This document shows positions 24,749-31,975 of a DNA stretch of 33,458 nt, piece after piece. The notes under the pieces were generated by a model that saw only the letters and a program-made list of their open reading frames with translations, was not told the origin of the DNA and did not search any database. A program made the translations under genes and the position numbers. The stretch lies in assembly GCF_009829325.1 (NCBI RefSeq), contig NZ_VUOS01000042.1:1-33458 (forward strand). Direction: 5' to 3'. The DNA is from Nocardia sp. CY41 (lineage in GTDB: Bacteria; Actinomycetota; Actinomycetes; Mycobacteriales; Mycobacteriaceae). Each line of letters starts with the position of its first letter. The first letter of the stretch is position 1.

Positions 24749-24811
24749 AGACAGCCGGACGGGTTCGTGGGCAACCACCGTCATGACGACCGTGGGTTGC
24801 TACAGGCGACA

Positions 24812-24846
24812 AACCCACTCTCCGCCTCGAAGGCGGAAAGTGGGTT
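24812..24846. terminator. Bidirectional terminator between int and the excisionase-like gene
   Basis: A long hairpin has outer stem AACCCACT / AGTGGGTT, one C-A mismatch, inner stem TCCGCCT / AGGCGGA and a 3-nt loop. It lies between convergent genes; its right end overlaps the first base of the excisionase-like stop codon. Confidence 0.8.
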
Positions 24847-25058
24847 CACTCCGGTTGGGAGGTCCCCGCTTCGAGTTCAGCGACCCAGGCCCACACCGTC
24901 CGCGGGTTCCACCGCAGATGGCGACCAACACGGATAGGCCGAGGACCGTAAGCCTTCTTCTGCCACTCGTAGACCGTGTACTTCGGGACCTTAAAGAACC
25001 TGCACATGTCGTCGATGTCCCACAACATGTCAGGCTCGAAGTGTCCATTCGCAGGCAT
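24846..25058 (-). CDS. Excisionase-like (AlpA/MerR-type) HTH protein
   Basis: The 70-residue product is a small winged-HTH protein: LWDIDDMCRFFKVPKYTVYEWQKKAYGPRPIRVGRHLRWNPRTVWAWVAELE. This is the pattern of AlpA/Xis-type proteins that direct integrases toward excision. It is convergent with int and downstream of the repressor gene on the same strand, so repressor and excisionase-like gene may be co-transcribed. The recombination-directionality role is inferred from type and position. Confidence 0.75.
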   Translation of the reverse strand: MPANGHFEPDMLWDIDDMCRFFKVPKYTVYEWQKKAYGPRPIRVGRHLRWNPRTVWAWVAELEAGTSQPE

Positions 25059-25118
25059 GGAGGCAGACAGTAGGTCGATGGACCGTTGTGAGCAGGCGAC
25101 ACACCCTCGGCGGGCCGG

Positions 25119-25742
25119 CTAAAAGACGTCCGGGGCGGGTCCGGAGTCGTCTGCATCCACCCCTTCGCCGGGCAGCCGCACGACATCGTGGGCGACCAGG
25201 TCGACGAGCCCCTGGAGGTCGTCGCGCTGGTAGGGCTCTTCGGCTTCGAACGTCTCCCGCCAGCCTTTGCGAGAGATGCGGCCCATTCGCTTCCCGACCC
25301 ACTTTAGATAGTCGTCTGGGACTTTCGGACTGGAGTACTCGTGGTCGGAGACCGTGGGCAGCAAGTCTGGATGATCGCGTAGCAACCGGTCGACCTGAGA
25401 GAAGGCCCAGGCCATATCGCAAAGTGACTTGCGTGCGTCGTGCATACTTTTGTTTGCTTCATCGCGGGCGTTCTGTAGCCGCTTGTGCGTCGGCTGCAAC
25501 TCGAAGACCAGATCGGCGATGTCAATCTCAAGTATGTCTGCGATGATCGCAGCTTCCCCGAGGCCGGTTCGACGCCTTCCGGTCTCCAGCCGTGTGATGG
25601 CAGTCGGGTCAAGTCGGATACCTCTTTCGCCCAGCGCGTCGGCTAACCGACGCTGAGACCACCCGAGTTCTTGCCGCGACTCTCGCACCGCTTCAGCGAA
25701 CGCAGCCTCAAACAACTCGACCGTACTTCGCTCCTCCTGCAT
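25119..25742 (-). CDS. XRE-family repressor
   Basis: The 207-residue product has an N-terminal XRE/Cro HTH (about 28-60: WSQRRLADALGERGIRLDPTAITRLETGRRRTG), then a probable helical/coiled linker (LQPTHKRLQNARDEANKSMHDARKSL) and an acidic C-terminus. There is no LexA/CI-type peptidase motif, so induction would not be through self-cleavage. ATG 25742 is preferred. A matching promoter puts the transcription start next to this ATG, so the mRNA is probably leaderless. It faces the rightward early genes across a region with TGCGAT dyads. Confidence 0.85.
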   Translation of the reverse strand: MQEERSTVELFEAAFAEAVRESRQELGWSQRRLADALGERGIRLDPTAITRLETGRRRTGLGEAAIIADILEIDIADLVFELQPTHKRLQNARDEANKSMHDARKSLCDMAWAFSQVDRLLRDHPDLLPTVSDHEYSSPKVPDDYLKWVGKRMGRISRKGWRETFEAEEPYQRDDLQGLVDLVAHDVVRLPGEGVDADDSGPAPDVF

Positions 25743-25749
25743 GATTCGC

Positions 25750-25778
25750 AGCGTACTGCTTGACACGCAGCAAATCAA
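25750..25778 (-). promoter_or_regulatory. Repressor promoter (leaderless)
   Basis: On the minus strand -35 TTGATT (25778-25773) and -10 TACGCT (25755-25750) are separated by 17 nt. Transcription would begin at about the repressor ATG (25742), which has no Shine-Dalgarno sequence. Confidence 0.5.
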
Positions 25779-25794
25779 TGTGCTTCACTACTTA

Positions 25795-25819
25795 TGCGAT
25801 CATCGCAGCGCGCTGCGAT
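25795..25819. promoter_or_regulatory. TGCGAT operators between repressor and early operon
   Basis: A perfect dyad TGCGAT-C-ATCGCA (25795-25807) is followed by a third half-site TGCGAT at 25814-25819. It lies in the divergent control region of the element, the expected place for repressor binding. Binding is inferred. Confidence 0.55.
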
Positions 25820-25849
25820 CTCAACATCACCTGAAGGAGGTCACGCAGG

Positions 25850-26188
25850 TTGGTCGCGACACACCCTTATGAATCCCCTCGCCTGCTCACCTATGACGAG
25901 GTTGCGGAGATGACTCGGCTCCCAGTCGGAACGCTCCGCTACATGCGGCACAACGGCTACGGCCCGAAGTCGTTCAAGCTCGGCCGACAGGTCCGCTTCG
26001 ACTACGAAGATGTCCTGGACTGGATCGAGGAACAGCGCAAAGAAGGCCGCAGCAAGTGCACCTGCAACGAGAACGGTACCCTGCCCAACCGCCAAGCTAG
26101 CCAGGGTACCGCCGTCTCCAAGACTCGCACCTTTTCCAACAAGAACGGGCACGAGCCAATTAGCCACTCTACAGCAGGCGCAGCATGA
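25850..26188 (+). CDS. Small HTH protein (MerR/excisionase-like), first early gene
   Basis: The 112-residue product has an N-terminal HTH_17-type domain: LLTYDEVAEMTRLPVGTLRYMRHNGYGPKSFKLGRQVRFDYEDVLDWIEEQ. A polar tail follows, with a CTC pair and many Ser, Thr and Asn residues. The start is TTG 25850, supported by AAGGAGGT eight bases upstream; no other start fits. It is the first gene of the rightward operon and overlaps the next gene by ATGA. It could be an excisionase, a Cro-like regulator or an activator. Confidence 0.75.
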   Translation: MVATHPYESPRLLTYDEVAEMTRLPVGTLRYMRHNGYGPKSFKLGRQVRFDYEDVLDWIEEQRKEGRSKCTCNENGTLPNRQASQGTAVSKTRTFSNKNGHEPISHSTAGAA

Positions 26189-26424
26189 GTAAGGCAACCC
26201 TCGCCCGTCTCGGCGCCGTGAGCACTGAGCAGAACCGCGCCGAACGACGCCGCATCCGCTACGGAAAAGGCGAAGCCGCCCAAATGCTGTCGATCTCGCC
26301 CCGCCAGCTGGACCGCTTGCGTGAGCGAGGCGCAATCATCGCCCGCATAGACGGCGGACGAGTGTTCTTCGACCATGACGAACTCGTCTCGTATGCCAAA
26401 TCGCAGCCTGCGGAGGTCGCCTAG
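26185..26424 (+). CDS. Small HTH DNA-binding protein
   Basis: The 79-residue product has a single HTH_17-like domain: YGKGEAAQMLSISPRQLDRLRERGAIIARIDGGRVFFDHDELVSYA. The first 25 residues are basic. Its ATG overlaps the stop of the preceding HTH gene (ATGA), so both are made together. Two adjacent small HTH genes suggest one for early regulation and one for recombination control, but sequence does not say which. Confidence 0.75.
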   Translation: MSKATLARLGAVSTEQNRAERRRIRYGKGEAAQMLSISPRQLDRLRERGAIIARIDGGRVFFDHDELVSYAKSQPAEVA

Positions 26425-26576
26425 GGGCCGACGCCCCTAGCAACCATTCCCCCACACCGCCAGCCGACCCCCCTCGGCTACGCGGCGCCACAACTGGACC
26501 CCGTCGCGGAGGCGGCAGTCCAGCACCTTCCTGCCCGCACAGCCCGCGGGCACACCCCTCGCACCCAGGAGTCGAG

Positions 26577-26891
26577 ATGACCACCGCCACGAACATTGTC
26601 GTTCGGTTTACCACCACGCTCGGCATCGGCACGCCCGCAGAAGACGCGTTCGCCTTCAACCCCTTCGAGCTGAAGCGCGCTGCGGGTGACCAGACCATTC
26701 AGAAGATCAAGGGCCGCAAGCCCGCCCGGCTCACCGCCGAAATCGACATCGACTCGGATGGGCTCGCCACGATCCGCCCCCGCTTGGGCTACACGCCCGA
26801 CGACCTGATCCGCATCCTCGGAGTCGCGGCCGACGCAATCGAAGTCGAAGCCTTCGCCAACACCACGATCGAAGTCCTCGACGAGTTCTGA
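26577..26891 (+). CDS. Hypothetical phage-type protein
   Basis: The 104-residue product has no recognised domain. It is mixed alpha/beta in pattern (TNIVVRFTTTLGIG, ARLTAEIDIDSDGLATIRPRLG, PDDLIRILGVAADAIEVEAFA) and acidic. The ATG is 152 bp after the previous gene in a Pro-rich, untranslated-looking stretch with only a weak GAG-type site. A strong terminator lies 8 bp after its stop, so it ends the first rightward transcript. Confidence 0.6.
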   Translation: MTTATNIVVRFTTTLGIGTPAEDAFAFNPFELKRAAGDQTIQKIKGRKPARLTAEIDIDSDGLATIRPRLGYTPDDLIRILGVAADAIEVEAFANTTIEVLDEF

Positions 26892-26899
26892 GCCCAAAT

Positions 26900-26933
26900 G
26901 AAGTGGGGCGCGATGGCAGTCGCGCCCCACTTC
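26900..26933 (+). terminator. Strong terminator after the early genes
   Basis: A perfect 14-bp stem (GAAGTGGGGCGCGA / TCGCGCCCCACTTC) with a 6-nt loop lies 8 bp after the stop codon at 26891. It separates the early regulatory genes from the replication module and could be a regulated stop. Confidence 0.85.
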
Positions 26934-26995
26934 GGAGTTCTCGCTGCCCGCTGTACGAGATTGCCCACCCGCCAATATACGGGAGACGCTTAGCT

Positions 26996-27385
26996 TTGAG
27001 CACCAGCAATGACTTTACCAGCAACTCCGAAGCTGGTCAACGCATTCCGACGGATATCGACGCACCTGAAGTGGCCGTTGATGGTCTTTCTGACGACGGC
27101 AACCCAATTCCTATACGGCATTCTCCTGCCGTACAGAAGGCTTTCGAAGAATGGGCGCGCGGATACACGCCCACGATTGCGGCGCAACGGCACTTCAAAT
27201 CGTTGTTCCGGACGGCCTTCACACTCGCCGTGGAGCGTCTCCTTGAGCGCAGCGAGGAAGCAGACGAACTCGAATTGCTGGAGCTGTACCGGGAACTCGG
27301 CGAATACCTCGAACGGCGCGACGCTCAACTCCGAACTGATCTCGCGGGTGACCGCTGGGTCGACACAGGAAGGGCGGCTGCGTGA
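26996..27385 (+). CDS. Hypothetical protein, first gene of the replication module
   Basis: With TTG 26996 as start (GGGAG at 26981-26985), the product has 129 residues: a polar acidic N-terminus, then a helical C-terminal half (FKSLFRTAFTLAVERLLERSEEADELELLELYRELGEYLERRDAQL) that may form a coiled coil. The frame is open back to 26903, but that part overlaps the terminator and looks non-coding. It overlaps the initiator gene by GTGA. The function is unknown; its position suggests a replication accessory role. Confidence 0.6.
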   Translation: MSTSNDFTSNSEAGQRIPTDIDAPEVAVDGLSDDGNPIPIRHSPAVQKAFEEWARGYTPTIAAQRHFKSLFRTAFTLAVERLLERSEEADELELLELYRELGEYLERRDAQLRTDLAGDRWVDTGRAAA

Positions 27386-28356
27386 GCATCGAGGCTTGGA
27401 AATGGGCGTCGACCTATATTCCGCCGAAGACCTCGCCGAAGATGAAAAGCATCGGCGGCGCGGAGCTGTTCGTACTCTGCATCTTCGCGGACTACGCGGA
27501 TGAGCAGGGCCGCGCGTCCTACCCTTCGCAACTTACTGTCGCATACCGGGCACGCTGCACCGAGCGCAACGTCACAGAGATCGTCAAGAAGCTCGTCGAC
27601 GCTGGCCTACTGGTGAAGTCCCCTGACCAATCCCCTGCCGCTGGGTTGCCCGCGGACAACCGGCCGATCGTCTACGACTTGCCGATCAATCTCGTTCGCC
27701 CCGACACGATCGACCAATGGCGCGAGGAAAAGCGGGCACGGCTCGCCGAGCGGGCTGAGAAGCGTCGTCAGAAGAAGGCGGTTGCCACGGGCGGCGACAC
27801 CGACGATGCCATTCGGACCGAAGTAACGCGTAACAACGGTCCGAAGCAGGACGTAACCACGGACCGAAGTACCGCGCATCCACGGACCGAAGTGGAACGT
27901 TCCCACGGACCGAACCACAGTTCGGACAAACCATCCTTTAAACCATCCACTGATCCATCCCTTAACCCGTCGCGCGCGAAGGACGATCGAAAGCGGCAGC
28001 CACGCCGCGCTCCCTCGGAGCAAGAGTTGATGAACGAGCCCGGCTTGCCACGTGATCGACTCGGCTGGCCGATCGTTCGCGAGCTAGTTCCAGACCATCT
28101 CCTCACGGACGCGACTTGCGCCGACCTCTGCAAGCGGATCGGCCTCCTACTGCGCGAGGGCAAGCCCGAAGACCTTGTGCGCAAAGCAGTGACCTCATGG
28201 GCCACCGATCCGAAAGCCGAAGCCCCCGCCTCGATCGGCTGGCACTACACGAAAGTCGCCAAAGCTGCCACCGCCGAAGCTTCCCCGGCCGACGACCCCC
28301 GCGCGCGCCTGCTCGCCAGGATCGGCCAGCCCCAGCAAGCCCAGCCCGCAGCCTAA
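27382..28356 (+). CDS. Winged-helix replication initiator (lambda O-like layout)
   Basis: The 324-residue product has an N-terminal winged-helix domain (about 25-82: GGAELFVLCIFADYADEQGRASYPS, TERNVTEIVKKLVDAGLLVK) as in phage initiators. A basic, disordered linker (about 115-215, rich in R, K, S, T, P and D) and a helical C-terminal domain (ATCADLCKRIGLLLREGKPEDLVRKAVTSWA) follow. GTG 27382 overlaps the previous stop. The linker codons (residues 144-181) coincide with five DNA iterons. Order and layout match initiators that bind an origin inside their own gene and load helicase; binding is inferred. Confidence 0.75.
   Translation: MSIEAWKWASTYIPPKTSPKMKSIGGAELFVLCIFADYADEQGRASYPSQLTVAYRARCTERNVTEIVKKLVDAGLLVKSPDQSPAAGLPADNRPIVYDLPINLVRPDTIDQWREEKRARLAERAEKRRQKKAVATGGDTDDAIRTEVTRNNGPKQDVTTDRSTAHPRTEVERSHGPNHSSDKPSFKPSTDPSLNPSRAKDDRKRQPRRAPSEQELMNEPGLPRDRLGWPIVRELVPDHLLTDATCADLCKRIGLLLREGKPEDLVRKAVTSWATDPKAEAPASIGWHYTKVAKAATAEASPADDPRARLLARIGQPQQAQPAA
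27811..27925. other. Replication origin iterons inside the initiator gene
   Basis: Five direct repeats with core CGGACCGAAGT begin at 27814, 27837, 27860, 27883 and 27906, exactly 23 bp apart (about two helical turns). Copies 1, 3 and 4 have the full core, copy 2 has CGGTCCGAAGC and copy 5 CGGACCGAACC. Because 23 is not a multiple of 3, each copy is read in a different frame, so the repeat is conserved as DNA, not as peptide. An AT-richer tract with three CCATCC units follows (27930-27960) and could be the unwinding element. Confidence 0.8.
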
Positions 28357-28370
28357 CCAGGAGCACCCCC

Positions 28371-28853
28371 ATGCAGCCCACCCCCGAAATAGTTCACATC
28401 GCTTGCGACGTCCTCGAAATCGCCGAACGGCTCGACCGCAAGAACATCAAGTTCGACGACCCCACGTCGGAAGCGTGGGCGTACTGCTTCGCCGGTCAGC
28501 CCGTGTGGCCCAGCGAAGCCAGGGCCGCGGTCTACACCCACTATCAGCAGGCCAACGCCTTCCCGATCAAGCCCGGTGACGTCATCGCCTACTGCAAGCG
28601 GCAGCCCGTCTGGTCGTCGGCCGACCACGTGAACGACTTCCTCAACACGTGGTCGCAGTACCCCAACGGCCGCGCGATCGAGGATTTCAGCGGGATACCG
28701 CAACCGGACTTCGAAGCACCCGACGACGTTCCGCGCGAGGAACGACGCGACTACCGAATCCGGCAGCTCACCCAGTGGATTGACGACAACCGCAGTGAGC
28801 TGGTCGCAGCCATCCTCCAGAAGCGTCACAAGGTCGCGGCGGTGGACCTGTGA
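28371..28853 (+). CDS. Hypothetical replication-module protein (possible helicase loader)
   Basis: The 160-residue, acidic and mostly helical product has no recognised motif and no Walker box. Notable segments are EAWAYCFAGQPVWPSEARAA, YQQANAFPIKPGDVIAYC and a C-terminal RDYRIRQLTQWIDDNRSELVAAI. CAGGAG precedes ATG 28371; the longer open frame upstream overlaps the initiator and is ignored. It lies between initiator and helicase and overlaps the helicase gene by GTGA. In lambda that position belongs to the loader P, so a loader role is a contextual guess only. Confidence 0.6.
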   Translation: MQPTPEIVHIACDVLEIAERLDRKNIKFDDPTSEAWAYCFAGQPVWPSEARAAVYTHYQQANAFPIKPGDVIAYCKRQPVWSSADHVNDFLNTWSQYPNGRAIEDFSGIPQPDFEAPDDVPREERRDYRIRQLTQWIDDNRSELVAAILQKRHKVAAVDL

Positions 28854-30472
28854 TTGCCTTCCAGCGCATCGTCGACGCATTCCGCGCCCAGGGCCTCAAC
28901 GTCAAAGACAACGGCCACGGCCGAGCTGCCGCCCAAGCGCCCGGACACTCAGCCGCCGACCTGTCCGTGTCCATCCGCGACATCGGCGAACAGGTGCTCT
29001 TGCACTCCCACTCGGATCCAACAGACGTGGTCCTCGAAGCAGTCGGCCTCACCCTCGCCGACCTATTCGATACTCCGCGTGGTGCCACCTACGAATACCC
29101 CGACAACCGGACCGTCTATCGCACACCGAGCAAGCAGTTTCGGCAGTCCGGGAACACCCACGGCAACAGCTTGTTCCGCGTCGACACCCTAGCCAATGCC
29201 TCCATCGTCTACGTCGCCGAGGGCGAAAAGGACGTCCTCGCGCTCGAATCGGCGGGCGCCGTTGCCACGTGCACCGCAATGGGCGCAGGCAAAGCCCACC
29301 TGTTCGACCTGACCCCGCTGCACGGCAAACAGGTCCGCATCATCCGCGACATGGACGCGCCCGGAAAGGCGCACGCCGCACAACTGGTCGAACTGCTCGA
29401 CGGCCACGCCGAGGTGACCGTATGGGAACCAGCAACGGGCAAGGATGCCGCCGACCACATCGCGGCAGGCTTCACGCTCGACGACTTCAAACAGTCTCAC
29501 AGCTTCCAGAAGCCGCCCCTTGTGATCATGCTGGAAAAGGCATTGGCGGCAGCGCAAGAGCTGCCAGCAAACGACGTGATCGCGACACTGCATAGGCAGC
29601 TTGCGGCCTTCACTGCCGCCGAGCAACCGGACCATCTCCGGGACTTCGTCGACCTCATCCCCGAGTGGATGGAATGGGTCACCGCACCGCCCGAGATGGT
29701 TCGCACGATCGCGTCACCGTGGCCCGAGGTTGACGAAGTGCTGAACGGCGGTATCCAGCCCGGAAAGTCATACCTGTTCGCCGGACGTCCAGGCGGCGGC
29801 AAGTCCCTCGCCCTCACCAACTATGCCGCCTATGCGGGCATGCGTGGCTACCGCGGCTTGTTGGTGTCGGTCGAAATGGGCGCGATGGAGATCATGTCGC
29901 GGATCATGGCTGACCGCAGCCGCACGTCATACAGCCACATCACGCAACGACGGCTCGACGACTTCGAACTGGGGCGAGTTTCAGAATTCGCCACTGACGC
30001 TCATGATGTGAAGCTGAAGATTTGCACCAAGACGCCGATCACCGTTGATGAGATCCACGACATTGCGCGTCGCATCAAGCACACCGAAGGCTTGGACTTC
30101 GTCGCCGTTGACTATGTCCAGTTGTTGAAGGCGTCGACTAAAAGCATGCCCAGGCAAGAGCAGATCGCGGACATTTCGCGCAACCTCAAGGTGATGGCGG
30201 GCGATCTCGACGTTGCTCTCATCAGTGCGTGCCAGCTGAACCGTGGTGCGGCGAAGGACAAGCGACCCCCGGAGCTTTCCGACCTCCGGGAAAGCGGCGC
30301 GCTGGAGCAGGACAGCGACACCGTGATCCTGATCCACCATCCGCAGATCAACGACCAACCCACCGGCGATGTGGAATTCCACATCAAGAAGAACCGCGAC
30401 GGGCGTGAGTCGATCGTCACGCTCGACTGGCAGGCGCATCAAGCCCGCATCGCCTCGCGCGGCCAAGCCTAG
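28850..30472 (+). CDS. Toprim-DnaB primase-helicase
   Basis: The 540-residue product joins a primase half and a replicative helicase half. The Toprim domain has EGEKD (124-128) and DMDAPGKAHA (from 167). The helicase RecA-like domain has Walker A GRPGGGKS (312-319), Walker B FVAVDYVQLL (417-426), SACQLNRG and the DLRESGALEQDSDTVILIHHP arginine-finger region. The N-terminus keeps the PGHSAADLSVSI shape of zinc-binding primases (usually CPxHxDxxPSLSV), but the Cys residues are gone. GTG 28850 overlaps the previous stop. It should unwind and possibly prime the element origin. Confidence 0.9.
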   Translation: MIAFQRIVDAFRAQGLNVKDNGHGRAAAQAPGHSAADLSVSIRDIGEQVLLHSHSDPTDVVLEAVGLTLADLFDTPRGATYEYPDNRTVYRTPSKQFRQSGNTHGNSLFRVDTLANASIVYVAEGEKDVLALESAGAVATCTAMGAGKAHLFDLTPLHGKQVRIIRDMDAPGKAHAAQLVELLDGHAEVTVWEPATGKDAADHIAAGFTLDDFKQSHSFQKPPLVIMLEKALAAAQELPANDVIATLHRQLAAFTAAEQPDHLRDFVDLIPEWMEWVTAPPEMVRTIASPWPEVDEVLNGGIQPGKSYLFAGRPGGGKSLALTNYAAYAGMRGYRGLLVSVEMGAMEIMSRIMADRSRTSYSHITQRRLDDFELGRVSEFATDAHDVKLKICTKTPITVDEIHDIARRIKHTEGLDFVAVDYVQLLKASTKSMPRQEQIADISRNLKVMAGDLDVALISACQLNRGAAKDKRPPELSDLRESGALEQDSDTVILIHHPQINDQPTGDVEFHIKKNRDGRESIVTLDWQAHQARIASRGQA

Positions 30473-30485
30473 CCCTAGAGCGGCG

Positions 30486-30513
30486 TCGGCGGGGCGAATG
30501 AGCGTCCCGCCGA
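30486..30513 (+). terminator. Hairpin after the primase-helicase gene
   Basis: An 8-bp stem (TCGGCGGG / CCCGCCGA) with a 12-nt loop begins 14 bp after the stop codon at 30472. It is moderate in strength and has no U tract. Confidence 0.5.
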
Positions 30514-30544
30514 TATCCACATCCATCCACAACCAGGAGGACAA

Positions 30545-30784
30545 ATGACCGAGCCCATTCCACAGCCCACCGCATACGTCGTCGCGCGCCGCGAACGCGT
30601 AGAAGGGCCTTGGTACGCCGATGGGGACGGCGGCGTCGAGCACGCGACCTACGACGAAGCCGCCGAAGCCTGCACCACCGCCCGCATGCAAACCGGCGTC
30701 AGGTACGAGATCCAACCCGTGTACGCCCCAGCGCCCGAACCCGAGCCGGAGCCCGACCCCGAACCGCCCGCCAGCGACAGCTGA
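30545..30784 (+). CDS. Small hypothetical protein with Pro-Glu tail
   Basis: The 79-residue product has a compact N-terminal part (TAYVVARRERVEGPWYADGDGGVEHATYDEAAEACTTARMQTGVRYEIQPVY) that resembles a small alpha/beta fold, and a repetitive acidic tail of Pro-Glu/Asp pairs. AGGAGGAC just upstream is a strong ribosome site. The function is not recognised. Confidence 0.65.
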   Translation: MTEPIPQPTAYVVARRERVEGPWYADGDGGVEHATYDEAAEACTTARMQTGVRYEIQPVYAPAPEPEPEPDPEPPASDS

Positions 30785-30851
30785 TTCAACCTTCAGCGAG
30801 CCAGAGGGTACGCGAAAGTGCGTACCCCCACGCCCAATCAGGAGGACCCAT

Positions 30852-31505
30852 ATGGCTATTGCGCCGTGCCAGCATCCCGACTGCCGCGACGTCGACGGCA
30901 ATCCCCGACTCACCCACGACGGCATCTGTGAAGGCTGCCAGCGGCGCACAGCGCGCCTGCTCAGTCGACTCGTCACGGACTGGGTACACCTGCACGTTGA
31001 CATGCCGACGCCGCCGCGCCGCAAACGCGCCGAACGAACCAGCCGCACCCGCGAATATGGCCACCCCGCCGAGTGGGCTTCTGTCACCGCGGCGCAGATC
31101 GCCCGTGCGCTGAACGAGATCCACGCCGACCTCACAGCGCTCCGCGGCGAAACACTCGCCCCAGACGTCTGGGCTTCCGAACTCGTCCGCGTGCGCGCCG
31201 CCTGGACCTACCTGGAGCCCCGGACGGCGGAACTCGCTGCCCTACCCGACATCCGGGACCGCATCGTCGAACTGCGCGACCTGCACGGCCAAATCCGTTC
31301 CCGGCTTGGCCTGACGAAGCCGCGGCAGATCCTGCCGGCGCCGTGCCCGGCATGCGAATTGCGGACACTGCTGCGCACCATCGAGCCGCACAACGACCAA
31401 ATTCAGTGCGGGAATTGCGGGCATCTGATCCAGAATGACCACTACGAGTTCTACACTCGCGTGATCTTGGACACAATTCTGGAGAAAACACCCGAAAACG
31501 CTTGA
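30852..31505 (+). CDS. Zinc-finger/zinc-ribbon hypothetical protein
   Basis: The 217-residue product has Cys/His pairs near the N-terminus (CQHPDCRD, then GICEGCQRR) and a C-terminal zinc ribbon CPACELRTLL...CGNCGHLI, both of CX2-4C type. The middle is helical and charged. Such small Cys-rich proteins are common in actinophage genomes, usually without known function; DNA or RNA binding is likely. GGAGGA at 30841-30846 supports ATG 30852. The longer open frame starting at 30621 is not used. Confidence 0.72.
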   Translation: MAIAPCQHPDCRDVDGNPRLTHDGICEGCQRRTARLLSRLVTDWVHLHVDMPTPPRRKRAERTSRTREYGHPAEWASVTAAQIARALNEIHADLTALRGETLAPDVWASELVRVRAAWTYLEPRTAELAALPDIRDRIVELRDLHGQIRSRLGLTKPRQILPAPCPACELRTLLRTIEPHNDQIQCGNCGHLIQNDHYEFYTRVILDTILEKTPENA

Positions 31506-31540
31506 AATCGCGAAACGGTGTGCTAATATGATTTCACACC
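31502..31540 (+). promoter_or_regulatory. Sigma70-type promoter with flanking inverted repeat
   Basis: TTGAAA (31502-31507) and TAATAT (31524-31529) are separated by 16 nt, unusually good for this DNA. An inverted repeat GGTGTG (31517-31522) / CACACC (31535-31540) brackets the -10, suggesting an operator. It would drive the HTH gene at 31613. Confidence 0.6.
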
Positions 31541-31612
31541 TGTGCGTGTAGTTCAGGCTGCTCAAAAACAGTCGCCACGCAGAAATCAGGGCCGGACGTC
31601 CACAGGAGACAC

Positions 31613-31831
31613 ATGGACGCGATTCTCGGCACCGATGGAATCGAAACACTACTCAACACCATCGAAGCCTCGGCAATCTTCGGCGTACAAGCCGCCACCA
31701 TCCGCAAATGGGCCAGCCTCGGCAAAATCGAAGCCCAAGGCCAAGACCCACAAGGCCGGAAACTCTACCGACTAATCGACCTCGCCCGATACGAGAAGCA
31801 AACACGCCACGCAGCCGGACGAGACACATAA
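31613..31831 (+). CDS. Small MerR-like HTH protein
   Basis: The 72-residue product has an HTH: IEASAIFGVQAATIRKWASLGKIEAQGQDPQGRKLYRLIDLARYEKQ, the AlpA/MerR pattern in which GRKLY forms the wing. ATG 31613 has AGGAGA upstream. It has its own promoter with a flanking dyad, so it may autoregulate. It is the fourth small HTH protein in this element. Confidence 0.75.
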   Translation: MDAILGTDGIETLLNTIEASAIFGVQAATIRKWASLGKIEAQGQDPQGRKLYRLIDLARYEKQTRHAAGRDT

Positions 31832-31866
31832 CCCAAAGGGTCGCATCTCAGATTCGGCCCCAAAAC

Positions 31867-31898
31867 TCGTGGGACCGGGCTCCTGGTGTGTCCCACGA
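31867..31898 (+). terminator. Hairpin after the HTH gene
   Basis: A 9-bp stem (TCGTGGGAC / GTCCCACGA) with a 14-nt loop starts 36 bp after the HTH stop codon and precedes the oppositely oriented DUF6941 gene, so it may work in both directions. Confidence 0.6.
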
Positions 31899-31975
31899 CG
31901 CCCCCGCTAGACGCTGGAACCGGAAGCAGGCGGGCCGGAGCTGAGCACCTCCGAAATCAACTGCTCATTCTCGTT

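Noticed and set aside
27811..27925. CRISPR array
   Set aside because: The repeated core is 11 bp with about 12-bp gaps inside a coding region, far too short for repeat-spacer units. Exact 23-bp phasing fits iterons.
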